Source of the DNA: Prevotella ihumii
Lineage (GTDB): Bacteria; Bacteroidota; Bacteroidia; Bacteroidales; Bacteroidaceae
Reading direction: 5' to 3'
DNA: 64,000 nt
NCBI RefSeq assembly: GCF_900155655.1
Contig: NZ_LT706987.1
Coordinates: forward strand, 1,178,701-1,242,700
Shown here: positions 42,949 through 51,332 of the stretch, in pieces
How the letters are laid out: each line of letters opens with the position of its first letter
How positions within the stretch are numbered: the stretch's first letter is position 1
Notes under the pieces: generated by a model
Databases searched by the model: none
Told to the model about the DNA's origin: nothing
Seen by the model: the letters and a program-made list of their open reading frames with translations, nothing else
Made by a program: the position numbers and the translations under genes

Positions 42949-44964
42949 TTATGCTAAAAATGCTTTTACTTGTTCATATACGTTCTGTGCTGTGAAGCCA
43001 AGCTTCTCATCAAGAACTGTGTAAGGTGCAGAGAAGCCGAAGCTATTAAGACCAAACACCTTGCCGTTAGCACCCACAAGACCTTCGAGGGTTACAGGCA
43101 AACCAGCTGTCATACCGAAAATCTTAGCACCCTTAGGCAATACACTTTCTTGATACTCAGCTGACTGACGACGGAAAAGACCTTCAGATGGGCAGCTTAC
43201 AATACGCATCTTCACACCATCTTTTTCAAGAAGTTCAGCACCTGCAAGAAGTGTTGATACTTCTGAACCACTTGCAAGAAGAATTACATCATAATCCTTT
43301 GCGGTCTCTTTAACAACGTATGCACCCTTACGAGTATCTGCATAGTTGTTTCCTTCAGGAAGATTTTTAATATTTTGACGAGAAAGTATCAATGCTGTAG
43401 GCGTATCAACATTCTCCATAGCCATCTGCCAACAAATGGTTGTTTCCTCTACATCAGCAGGACGGAATACACGTACAGCGTCTTTGCTTGCGTGGTTTTG
43501 CAACTTCTCCATCAAACGGATTTGTGCTTCCTGCTCTACAGGTTCGTGTGTAGGACCATCTTCGCCTACACGGAAAGCGTCATGACTCCAAATAAACTTC
43601 ACAGGAACTTGCATCAATGCAGCAAGACGCACAGCAGGTTTCATATAATCTGAGAAGACAAAGAATGTTCCCATTGCTGTTACAACACCTCCGTGAAGCA
43701 TCATTCCGATACACATACAAGCCATTGTTAGCTCGCTAACACCTGCTTGGAAGAAAGCGCCACTGAAATCGTTACGCACGATACTCTTAGTTTTCTTCAA
43801 GAAACCATCGGTCTTATCCGAGTTAGAGAGGTCGGCAGAAGAGCAAATCATATTAGGTACTTGCTCTGCAAGAAGGCTCAAACAAGTGGCACTTGCTGCA
43901 CGCGTAGCCGCATCAGCTTTCTGTGTGATGCCTGTCCAATCAATCTTTGGAGCTTTTCCGCTAAACCATTCTTCCATTTGTTTAGCTTTCTCAGGGTTTT
44001 CTTTTGCCCACTTTTCTTCTTCAGCGTGACGCTTTGCAACAATTGTCTCAAGCTCTTTAATGCGCTTAGCATACATTTCTTCAACTTCAGGGAAGATGAC
44101 AAAAGGATTTTCTACATCACCACCGAGGTTGTTTATTGTATTCTTATAAGCATCGCCACCGAGTGGTGCGCCGTGTGTACGTATATCGTGTTCGTAGCTA
44201 CTGCCATCGTTTTGCAACGCACCCTTACCCATTACGGTATTACCAATAATAAGTGTAGGACGTTCTTTCTCTGCGAGAGCAGCATCAAGAGCCTTACGTA
44301 TGTCATCTACATCGTTACCATTGCAAGAGAGTACGTTCCACCCCCAAGCTTTATATTTTGCAGCAGTATCTTCGCTCATCACAACTCCACACTCTGTTGA
44401 AAGCTGAATATCGTTAGAGTCGTAGAACATAATGAGGTTGTTCAATCCCAAGTTGCCAGCAATACGACCAACACCTTGTGAAATCTCTTCTTGAATACCA
44501 CCATCTGATATATATGCATAAATCTTGTGCTGCATTACCTCCTTACCTAAACGAGCTTCGAGGAATTTCTCTGCTACAGCAGCACCTGCAGCAAATGTAT
44601 GACCTTGTCCCAACGGGCCAGATGTGTTTTCGATGCCACGTTCTACGTCACGTTCAGGGTGTCCTGGTGTAGGCGAACCCCACTGACGGAAGCTTTTCAA
44701 CTCGTCAATAGTAAACTTGCCACAAAGTGCAAGTGCAGAGTAAAGCATAGGGGACATATGTCCTGGGTCTAAGAAGAACCTGTCGCGTCCAGCCCAAGTA
44801 GGTTGAGCAGGATCGAATACTAAATATTCAGAAAAGAGGACATTGATAAAATCAGCACCACCCATTGCGCCACCAGGGTGTCCAGACTTAGCTTTCTCTA
44901 CCATAGATGCAGCTAAAATTCTGATATTGTCCGCTGCGCGGTTCATTGCTTTGTTGTCGTTCAT
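42949..44964 (-). CDS. tkt: Transketolase
   Basis: 671 residues, the usual length. The thiamine diphosphate-dependent enzyme moves two-carbon units in the pentose phosphate pathway. The N-terminal part has SGHPGGAMGGADF and GPLGQGHTFAAGAAVAEKF; the cofactor-binding run begins with SDGGIQEE (GDG type). The middle domain has FIWSHDAFRVGEDGPTHEPVEQ and the C-terminal domain LLASGSEVSTLLAGAE. The gene has a good promoter of its own (45001-45031) and precedes rpiB. Confidence 0.96.
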   Translation of the reverse strand: MNDNKAMNRAADNIRILAASMVEKAKSGHPGGAMGGADFINVLFSEYLVFDPAQPTWAGRDRFFLDPGHMSPMLYSALALCGKFTIDELKSFRQWGSPTPGHPERDVERGIENTSGPLGQGHTFAAGAAVAEKFLEARLGKEVMQHKIYAYISDGGIQEEISQGVGRIAGNLGLNNLIMFYDSNDIQLSTECGVVMSEDTAAKYKAWGWNVLSCNGNDVDDIRKALDAALAEKERPTLIIGNTVMGKGALQNDGSSYEHDIRTHGAPLGGDAYKNTINNLGGDVENPFVIFPEVEEMYAKRIKELETIVAKRHAEEEKWAKENPEKAKQMEEWFSGKAPKIDWTGITQKADAATRAASATCLSLLAEQVPNMICSSADLSNSDKTDGFLKKTKSIVRNDFSGAFFQAGVSELTMACMCIGMMLHGGVVTAMGTFFVFSDYMKPAVRLAALMQVPVKFIWSHDAFRVGEDGPTHEPVEQEAQIRLMEKLQNHASKDAVRVFRPADVEETTICWQMAMENVDTPTALILSRQNIKNLPEGNNYADTRKGAYVVKETAKDYDVILLASGSEVSTLLAGAELLEKDGVKMRIVSCPSEGLFRRQSAEYQESVLPKGAKIFGMTAGLPVTLEGLVGANGKVFGLNSFGFSAPYTVLDEKLGFTAQNVYEQVKAFLA

Positions 44965-45000
44965 ATAAAATATATTAGATATTGATTTTTATTATAATTG

Positions 45001-45031
45001 CAAATATAATGAATAAATGGGACAATGCAAA
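45001..45031 (-). promoter_or_regulatory. Candidate tkt promoter
   Basis: On the minus strand TTTG (45028-45031), a 19-base spacer, then TATATTTG (45001-45008), an exact TAnnTTTG with the standard spacing. It lies 36 bases upstream of the tkt ATG. Confidence 0.65.
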
Positions 45032-45173
45032 ATTATTATTACCTTTTTTAAGCCGTCACATTGAATTTTCTTGCTTTTTTTAGATAATTATTCGATAAAT
45101 ACCTATATTATGTTCGAATATCATCATATTATTGTATATTTCTCTTCGTTTTTGATAAAAAAATATAATAATT

Positions 45174-45203
45174 AGGCAATTCAGCATACCTGCCGAATTG
45201 CCT
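45174..45203 (-). terminator. Terminator after the MFS gene
   Basis: AGGCAATTC (45174-45182) pairs with GAATTGCCT (45195-45203), with further GC pairs near the loop. On the minus strand it is followed by an A/T-rich run containing T-stretches. Confidence 0.75.
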
Positions 45204-45210
45204 CACTATT

Positions 45211-46524
45211 TTAGTCTATCTTAATATCTTTATTCACATTCTTGCTGCCTATCATAGCATAAAAGCACATATAGGCTACACCTGCAAGTGGTACTATATA
45301 AGAGGTGAGATAACCAAACTTATCTGCCAAGACACTTTGGAAGAATGGTATAAGACCGCCACCAACAACCATCATCATAAAGATGCCCGAAGCTGCAGCT
45401 GTATATTTTCCTAATCCTTCGGTTGCAAGATTGAAAATACAAGGCCACATCACACTGGTACACAAACCGCACAAAACAAGCAGCAATGCACACACAGGAA
45501 CTGTAACCATATTGAACGCTGAACCTGTAAATACAGGCATTGAAACCACAGTATCTTTACCCAAGATAATGGCAGAGGTAATAAGCAGCATTGCAACTGT
45601 TGTAGTGCAAAGCATCAAGGTTTTGCTCGAAATTTTATCAGCAACAAAGCCTGCAACGAAACGCCCAACGAGCATTAAGAACCAATAGGTAGCAGCCACC
45701 GAACCTGCAATAGCAGTAGCAGTAGCAACAGGCAATCCACCGCCAACATCTGTTATATCAGAGAGATAATAAATCAATGTACTTGGAATACCTACCTCAA
45801 CACCTACATATATAAAGATAGCAACTACACCTAAAACAAAGTGACGGAAAGCCCAAGGAGAACGCTCGAATACAAGGTTTGCACCAGTTTTGCTGCTTCC
45901 GGGGTCGGAAATAGGAATAAAGCTAAGGACAACGAACGCCACAGCAAACACTGCCATAGCAAGATAGAGTACAGGATTGACATCGAGAATAGATGTGTTT
46001 CGTGTAACCTGTCCGATTAACGCTCCCACAAATAAAGGCGTCAATGTACCAGCCAATGAGTTTAACGTGCCACCAATCATATTCAACTGGTTGCCACGAT
46101 TTCCACCACCACCAATAAGATTAAGCATTGGGTTAACAACTGTATTCAGCATACAAACACAAAAGCCCGAAACAAAAGCGCCAATGAGATAAATGATGAA
46201 GCCCGTAACACGTGCATCAACAAAAAAACCAGAACAAAACTGCGTAAATACACCTACAAAACCTACACCGATACCAATAAGTGCTGTGCGCTTATAGCCC
46301 ACTCGGCTTAACATCTTTCCAGCAGGAATACCCATAAAAAGGTAGGCTAAGAAGTTCATCGCATTACCCAACATACCTACAGCATTGGCATTATCGCCCT
46401 CAAACGCATTTTTCCATATCACACCGATTGGCGCAGCAAGGTTTGTCACAAATGAAATCATTGCATAGAGAAACATCATCGTCATTATTGCAATGAAATT
46501 TCCGTTTTGTTTAGTACTACTCAT
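45211..46524 (-). CDS. Major facilitator superfamily transporter
   Basis: 437 residues with about 12 hydrophobic segments. The run GKMLSRVGYKRTALIGIG after the second helix is the MFS signature loop (GxxxDRxGRR type), and a second copy is partly visible in the C-terminal half (VADKISSKTL). The layout resembles the FHS sugar family (fucose, galactose/glucose), but no substrate-determining motif was recognised. It stands alone between tkt and the secreted low-complexity gene, with terminators on both sides. Substrate unknown. Confidence 0.75.
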   Translation of the reverse strand: MSSTKQNGNFIAIMTMMFLYAMISFVTNLAAPIGVIWKNAFEGDNANAVGMLGNAMNFLAYLFMGIPAGKMLSRVGYKRTALIGIGVGFVGVFTQFCSGFFVDARVTGFIIYLIGAFVSGFCVCMLNTVVNPMLNLIGGGGNRGNQLNMIGGTLNSLAGTLTPLFVGALIGQVTRNTSILDVNPVLYLAMAVFAVAFVVLSFIPISDPGSSKTGANLVFERSPWAFRHFVLGVVAIFIYVGVEVGIPSTLIYYLSDITDVGGGLPVATATAIAGSVAATYWFLMLVGRFVAGFVADKISSKTLMLCTTTVAMLLITSAIILGKDTVVSMPVFTGSAFNMVTVPVCALLLVLCGLCTSVMWPCIFNLATEGLGKYTAAASGIFMMMVVGGGLIPFFQSVLADKFGYLTSYIVPLAGVAYMCFYAMIGSKNVNKDIKID

Positions 46525-46698
46525 TATTACATTTCTTTATAAAATAAACTTCTTATTCCGTGAATTATTGATTAGAAAGTTGAGAAACTTTGCTATTATC
46601 ACTGAACACTCACATAATTATAAAGCAAAGTAAGCAAAAATAAATGAAAATAACAAACGAAAATCTTAAAATGATATTTAGATGCAAGTTAAAAAAAG

Positions 46699-46900
46699 TT
46701 TAACCCAAATCGGTCGTTAGACTTCTTCGAGATTTGCGAGCTTATTTTGAGCTATTTTTGGTTGTTTTTGAAGACGTTTAGCAAGCTAAACAACTGAAAA
46801 AACAAACGAAAGAGCCAAAATAAAGTGCAAAGACGAAGAAAAGCATAACATCTAAATGCTTTAAAAAGCCTTTGCGGGCTAACGAGCGATTTGGGTTTAA
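46699..46900. repeat. Dispersed non-coding element, copy D
   Basis: 202 bp beginning TTTAACCCAAATCGGTCG and ending TCGCTCGTTAGCCCGC as reverse complement, so the ends are inverted repeats as in copies A-C. Inside are GAGCTTATTTTG, a GTTTAGC/GCTAAAC hairpin, then AGCCAAAATAAAGTGCAAAG; this block order matches copy A. The right third matches copy B. It fills most of the 573-bp gap upstream of the MFS gene and downstream of the secreted low-complexity gene. There is no coding ORF. Confidence 0.8.
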
Positions 46901-46959
46901 GAAGTATATCATAAAAAGAGAAACAGAACAAAAGTGAAACCACATTCCCCAAAAAAGAA

Positions 46960-46990
46960 GAAGAGGCTCTATATCACATAGAACCTCTTC
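46960..46990 (-). terminator. Terminator after the secreted low-complexity gene
   Basis: A 13-base stem (46960-46972 with 46978-46990), GAAGAGG and CCTCTTC at the base with one mismatch, followed on the minus strand by TTCTTTTTT. Confidence 0.85.
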
Positions 46991-47097
46991 GTCAGTGTTA
47001 ATAACTCTCTAAATTGTTGTCTTAACACGGATGACTTTGCTTTTCCTTATCATCCTTACCTGTATATATATTGTGGTCAAAAATATCAACTAATAAT

Positions 47098-47940
47098 TTA
47101 TCTATGTCCACCAAATGGTGAATATTTCTTTGAACCACCGCCTTGATTAGCAGGGCGGAATGTGCGATTACTTCCTGATGGGGTAAACGATTTATTGGGT
47201 GCTGGACGTGTTGTGGAACCACCGAAAACTCTATCTCTGCTGAATGTACCACCCGTATTATTGCTACGGAAAGCATTAGCACCTCTACCTACCGTTGTAC
47301 GTGTAGAACTGCGACGTGGAGCAAGATTTGCGCCACGGCTTTCGCCAAGTTCCCTACGCTGATTGCCAAACGAGCGCCGTTTACTATTGCTACGTGCAAA
47401 ATCGTATCCGTTGCGATAATCGCCACGTTGAAACCCATCACGCATACCAAACTGACGACCATTATAAGCCGACTTATTGAACTTTCGATAGCTATACCAA
47501 CTTCGTCCTCCATTCATTCGCCAACTATGCAAACCTCGATAAGCGGTATAGAAACTTGGAGTACCAAAATAGTAGTAGTCGCGACGAGGATAGCGTGAAT
47601 AAATGCCAAAGTGCCAACTACCTGCATCCCACCATATAGGTTTATAGAAGTAGGTAGCTCTTACGTAAGAACGATACTGCCAATCAAAAAGAATATGGCC
47701 GAAGTCAATATTGCGATGTGTCCACAATTCTCCAGAGACATCATCAGCAGAATTAATACTCAATAAATAATCGAGATTAATTTCGTATGCAGCTTCGTAT
47801 TGCTCTTCGGTCAAATTCAGCTCATAAGCCATTTTGTCGGTCAAGAACAAAGCTTGCGCCCGTGCTTGCTCAAAGCTCATCGATTTGGCTGATAATATCA
47901 CCGTGAATAGCAATATAAGTGATAATATATATTTTTTCAT
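47098..47940 (-). CDS. Secreted protein, Tyr/Arg/Gly/Ser-rich
   Basis: 280 residues from the ATG at 47940 (MKKYILSLILLFTVILSAKS), preceded by GGGAG; an upstream Met would lose the signal-peptide start. The mature part has a helical N-region (AQALFLTDKMAYELNLTEEQYEAAYEI-like segment, residues 30-65), then a region rich in Trp and Tyr (WQYRSYVRATYFYKP). The C-terminal half (about 150-280) is low-complexity Arg/Ser/Gly/Asn. I do not recognise the family. It may be a basic periplasmic or surface protein. A candidate promoter lies at 47994-48024. Confidence 0.6.
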   Translation of the reverse strand: MKKYILSLILLFTVILSAKSMSFEQARAQALFLTDKMAYELNLTEEQYEAAYEINLDYLLSINSADDVSGELWTHRNIDFGHILFDWQYRSYVRATYFYKPIWWDAGSWHFGIYSRYPRRDYYYFGTPSFYTAYRGLHSWRMNGGRSWYSYRKFNKSAYNGRQFGMRDGFQRGDYRNGYDFARSNSKRRSFGNQRRELGESRGANLAPRRSSTRTTVGRGANAFRSNNTGGTFSRDRVFGGSTTRPAPNKSFTPSGSNRTFRPANQGGGSKKYSPFGGHR

Positions 47941-47993
47941 TGTTAAACTCCCTTCATATTTAGTTGTGCGTGGCAAAGCCTATGTCTACGATG

Positions 47994-48024
47994 CAAAGGA
48001 ACGAAGAATATAGCAGCAGACAAA
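47994..48024 (-). promoter_or_regulatory. Candidate promoter for the secreted low-complexity gene
   Basis: On the minus strand TTTG (48021-48024), 19-base spacer, TTCCTTTG (47994-48001), one mismatch from TAnnTTTG. It lies about 53 bases upstream of the ATG. Confidence 0.4.
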
Positions 48025-48170
48025 AGGAAATCCCCTAACTTAAGGAGGAAATTCCCTATATCGCAACAAAATAGGATAATTTATGAAGACTTGAAAACAT
48101 AAGAAATCCAAGAACAGAAAAAAAGAACAACATCATTAGAGGTATTAGTTACAAACAAAAACATTGTAAA

Positions 48171-48250
48171 AGATATATGTTTGACAAGGTAAAACATATA
48201 TGTATTACAACACCAAAGTTGAACTTTGGGACTACCAAACATATATGTTT
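48171..48250. repeat. Palindrome cluster 2 (ACATATATGT and AAGTTGAACTT)
   Basis: In order: AGATATATGTTTGAC (48171-48185), AAAACATATATGTATT (48191-48206), CCAAAGTTGAACTTTGG (48213-48229) and AAACATATATGTTT (48237-48250). This is the same order as cluster 1 read in reverse complement. It lies in the 419-bp gap between the secreted low-complexity gene and yigZ, which shows no other feature except the candidate promoter. Confidence 0.75.
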
Positions 48251-48359
48251 TGCATCATCAAACTTTATCTTAAGTTTTGGAAAAATAGAACAAAGAAGAA
48301 TAGAACAATATTTTGTGGAATAAAAGAAGTAGAATAAAGTAAATAGAAGCGTGGCAAGA

Positions 48360-48950
48360 TTACTCAAAAGAGAGCTTCTTGAGACGAGTTTCAAGCGCAT
48401 CAGCAAGTGACTCACGAATAGCGAGAACTATTTCGCAAGTGTTATCAAAACTTTGCTCTACGATGCGTGGACTCATATCTTTAACTATCTTCATTACATC
48501 GTTCATCATCGGATAAGAAAAAGTGTAACGAACAATGCGCTCTACAAACTTCTCTTCTATTTCAGCGTGGGCTATACCGTCAGCAGCTGCCTCACGATAG
48601 GCAACAATAAGTCCGCTTGTTCCAAGATTTACGCCACCATAATAGCGGATTACGCAAATCAAAGTATCGGTAAGTTCGTTGCTAACAAGTTGACCAAGAA
48701 TAGGCTTACCTGCTGTTGATGATGGTTCGCCATCATCGTTGGCACGAAACTCTTCGCCGTTAGCTCCTAAGCGATAGGCATAACAGCAATGGCGAGCATC
48801 ATAATACTTCTTTTTATATTGTTTTACGATGGCTAACGCCTCATCAGAAGAGTCGATATGATGCACAAAGGCGAGGAATTTACTCCTCTTCTCGGAATAA
48901 AACCCCTCGCCTACTGTGTTTTTATGTACTGTTTTGTAGTTGTCTGACAT
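48360..48950 (-). CDS. YigZ/UPF0029 (IMPACT) family protein
   Basis: 196 residues with the YigZ signature: FYSEKRSKFLAFVHHI, then YYDARHCCYAYRLG, DDGEPSSTAGKPIL and VIRYYGGVNLGTSGLI. The C-terminal domain is shorter and fits the UPF0029 second domain. The family is linked to translation control by relation to eukaryotic IMPACT, but its bacterial role is not settled. It is the last gene of the serC-serA-DUF1015 run, 44 bases after DUF1015. Palindrome cluster 2 follows. Confidence 0.88.
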   Translation of the reverse strand: MSDNYKTVHKNTVGEGFYSEKRSKFLAFVHHIDSSDEALAIVKQYKKKYYDARHCCYAYRLGANGEEFRANDDGEPSSTAGKPILGQLVSNELTDTLICVIRYYGGVNLGTSGLIVAYREAAADGIAHAEIEEKFVERIVRYTFSYPMMNDVMKIVKDMSPRIVEQSFDNTCEIVLAIRESLADALETRLKKLSFE

Positions 48951-48994
48951 TAAAATTAATTTGACTATAAATCAATATTAATTATGCCACAAAC

Positions 48995-50242
48995 TTACGA
49001 AAGCTTGTGAATGATAAGACCTGAACGGAGTTTTGGCTCGAACCAGGTAGCCTTAGGAGGCATAATCTTACCACTGTCAGCAATGTCCATAATCTGCTGC
49101 ATAGTAACTGGGTGAAGAGCCAAAGCCATCTTCATTTCGCCACTGTCAACACGCTTCTTGAGTTCTTCAAGACCACGGAGACCACCTACGAAGTCGATGC
49201 GGTCGCTTGAACGCAAGTCCTTGATTTCGAGAAGTTCATCAAGAATCAAACGGCTTGAAATATCAACATCGAGAACACCGATTGGGTCTGTGTTGTCGTA
49301 TGTACCTTCCTTAGCTGTGAGTGCATACCATTCGCCTTCCAAGTAGAGTGAGAACTCGTGCAAAGCAGCTGGCTTATAGATTGCAGCACCCTTCTTTTCT
49401 ACGATGAAGTTCTTACCCAATGCTTCGATGAATTGAGCTGGTGTCATACCATTCAAGTCCTTAACAACACGGTTGTAGTCGAGGATTGTCAATTCTGAAG
49501 CTTGGAAGCAAACTGCCATAAAATAGTTGTACTCCTCGTCACCCTTGTGATTTGGATTTGCTTTAGCCTTTTCGCCACCTACAAGACCAGCAGCTGCTGA
49601 ACGGTGGTGACCATCTGCGATGTAGAGACTTGGCATTTTAGCAAACTCTTCTGTGATAGTCTTGATGTCCTTGTCGTCTGCAACTATCCAAAGCTGATGA
49701 CGGAAACCATCGATAGGAGCGATGAAGTCGTATTCAGGAGCTGTAGCTGCATAACGAGTAGTGATTTCCTTCAAAGTAGCGTTGTCTGGGTAAGCGAAGA
49801 ATACAGGCTCAATGTTAGCGTCGTTTACACGAACGTGCTTCATACGGTCTTCTTCCTTATCACGACGTGTAAGTTCGTGCTTCTTGATAACACCATCAAC
49901 ATAGTCCTGACAAGCAGCACCTACAACGATACCATACTGTGTCTTGCCGTTCATTGTCTGAGCGTAGATGTAGTATTGTTCCTTATCGTCTTGCTTCAAC
50001 CAACCTTTGTCTTGGAACATCTTGAAGTTCTCAGCAGCCTTTTCGTAAACACGTGGGTCGTATTCACTTGTGCCTTCTGGGAAGTCGATTTCAGGCTTAA
50101 TAATATGATAAAGACTCTTTTCGTTGCCCTTAGCTTCTTCACGAGCTTCTTCAGAGTTCAACACGTCATAAGGACGGCTTTCTACTTGTTCTACGAATTC
50201 CTTTGGAGGACGTACGCCTTTGAATGGTTTTACTATTGCCAT
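48995..50242 (-). CDS. DUF1015 family protein
   Basis: 415 residues with family markers near the start (KPFKGVRPPKEFVEQVESRP) and in the middle (YIADGHHRSAAA). That last run, D-G-H-H-R, is the most conserved part of DUF1015 and could be an active or metal site. The family has no firm biochemical role that I can name, but it commonly lies next to serA and serC, as here. It follows serA at 90 bases with a hairpin in between. Confidence 0.9.
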   Translation of the reverse strand: MAIVKPFKGVRPPKEFVEQVESRPYDVLNSEEAREEAKGNEKSLYHIIKPEIDFPEGTSEYDPRVYEKAAENFKMFQDKGWLKQDDKEQYYIYAQTMNGKTQYGIVVGAACQDYVDGVIKKHELTRRDKEEDRMKHVRVNDANIEPVFFAYPDNATLKEITTRYAATAPEYDFIAPIDGFRHQLWIVADDKDIKTITEEFAKMPSLYIADGHHRSAAAGLVGGEKAKANPNHKGDEEYNYFMAVCFQASELTILDYNRVVKDLNGMTPAQFIEALGKNFIVEKKGAAIYKPAALHEFSLYLEGEWYALTAKEGTYDNTDPIGVLDVDISSRLILDELLEIKDLRSSDRIDFVGGLRGLEELKKRVDSGEMKMALALHPVTMQQIMDIADSGKIMPPKATWFEPKLRSGLIIHKLS

Positions 50243-50262
50243 AATTTATTGTAAAATAAAGA

Positions 50263-50317
50263 AAGGCAGACCATTAGGGCTTGTGCCTTGAGAGCATAAT
50301 TCCTAATAATCTGCCTT
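50263..50317 (-). terminator. Hairpin between serA and DUF1015
   Basis: AAGGCAGA (50263-50270) and ATTAGG pair with CCTAAT and TCTGCCTT (50310-50317), with a 2-base internal mismatch. On the minus strand the stem is followed by TTCTTTATTTTAC. It may be a partial terminator, reducing DUF1015-yigZ relative to serA. Confidence 0.6.
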
Positions 50318-50332
50318 ATGATTTATATTTAA

Positions 50333-51250
50333 TTATTTGTTAACTTGGAATTTGGTATCACCAGTTGCAAAGAAAGCATTGATTTGCTTAGCAGCTGCAA
50401 TACCTGCATTGATGTTAGCTTCAGCTGTCTGAGCACCCATCTTCTTAGGTGTAGCGAAGTAACGACCTTCGAACTTAGCAAACTCTGCATCAGCGTCTGG
50501 CTTAATGTCAGAGATGTACTTAATATCTTCACGCTCTGCCATCAACTTAAGGAGTTCTTCCTCATTGATAACTTCCTTACGAGCAGTGTTGATAACGATA
50601 CCACCCTTCTTCATCTTGTTTACAAGAGCGTAGTTGATGCTGTTCTTTGTTTCAGCAGTTGCAGGAATGTGGAGCGATACGATGTCGCAAGTCTCGAACA
50701 AAGCGTCCTGATTGTCAACAGCTGTAACACCTGCAGCTTCGATAGCTTCCTTTGGACAGAATGCATCGTAAGCATAAACGTCCATACCGAAGCCCTTAGC
50801 AATGCGAGCTACGTTGCGGCCAACGTTACCGAATGCGAGGATACCAAGCTTCTTGCCCATCAATTCAGAACCACTCTTGCCATTGTAGAAGTTACGAACG
50901 GCATAAACGAGCATACCCAAAACGAGCTCTGCTACTGCGTTAGAGTTTTGACCTGGAGTGTTTTCAGCAACTACATTGTGAGCTGTTGCAGCAGCACAGT
51001 CGATGTTATCGAAACCTGCACCTGCACGTACAACTATCTTCAAGTTCTTAGCTGCTTCAAAAACTTCTGCAGTTGCCTTGTCTGAACGAATGATAAGAGC
51101 GTCAGCATCCTTAACAGCGTCCAACAACTGTGCAGTTTCTGTATATTTTTCGAGAAGAGCGAGTTCGTGACCTGCACCTTCTACTTCTTTTCTGATACCT
51201 TCAACAGCTGCTGCTGCGAATGGCTTTTCTGTTGCGATTAATACCTTCAT
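50333..51250 (-). CDS. serA: Short D-3-phosphoglycerate dehydrogenase without canonical catalytic His
   Basis: 305 residues with only the substrate and NAD domains; no ACT or ASB regulatory domain. SerA oxidises 3-phosphoglycerate in serine synthesis. The NAD fold has GILAFGNVGRNVARIAKGF (residues 136-154), and NTARKEV keeps Arg 224. The canonical His-containing TPHxGA is replaced by TPKKMGA (K269/K270), and the usual Glu is also not obvious. A similar Lys substitution was reported for the Entamoeba histolytica enzyme, which groups with Bacteroidetes; I recall this from memory. It sits in serC-serA-DUF1015-yigZ, which supports SerA over other 2-hydroxyacid dehydrogenases. Confidence 0.88.
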   Translation of the reverse strand: MKVLIATEKPFAAAAVEGIRKEVEGAGHELALLEKYTETAQLLDAVKDADALIIRSDKATAEVFEAAKNLKIVVRAGAGFDNIDCAAATAHNVVAENTPGQNSNAVAELVLGMLVYAVRNFYNGKSGSELMGKKLGILAFGNVGRNVARIAKGFGMDVYAYDAFCPKEAIEAAGVTAVDNQDALFETCDIVSLHIPATAETKNSINYALVNKMKKGGIVINTARKEVINEEELLKLMAEREDIKYISDIKPDADAEFAKFEGRYFATPKKMGAQTAEANINAGIAAAKQINAFFATGDTKFQVNK

Positions 51251-51268
51251 AGTAATAAATTTTTAAAC

Positions 51269-51317
51269 GCAAATCACACGGATATAACCCCAAGGGAGTG
51301 CTATCCGTGTTATTTGC
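51269..51317 (-). terminator. Hairpin between serC and serA
   Basis: GCAAATCACACGGATA (51269-51284) pairs with TATCCGTGTTATTTGC (51302-51317), 15 of 16 bases, around a 17-base loop. On the minus strand it is followed by GTTTAAAAATTT, so it may be a weak terminator or an RNA processing site. Confidence 0.65.
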
Positions 51318-51332
51318 AATATTGTTTTTTAA

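Noticed and set aside
43747..44400. 217-residue ORF on the plus strand
   Set aside because: It is antisense to tkt, with Cys/Phe/Ser-rich composition and no homology seen.
49604..50254. 216-residue ORF on the plus strand
   Set aside because: It is antisense to the DUF1015 gene. Composition and lack of family motifs mark it as a shadow.
50345..51085. 246-residue ORF on the plus strand
   Set aside because: It is antisense to serA, has Ser/Cys/Asn-rich composition and no ribosome-binding or family support.
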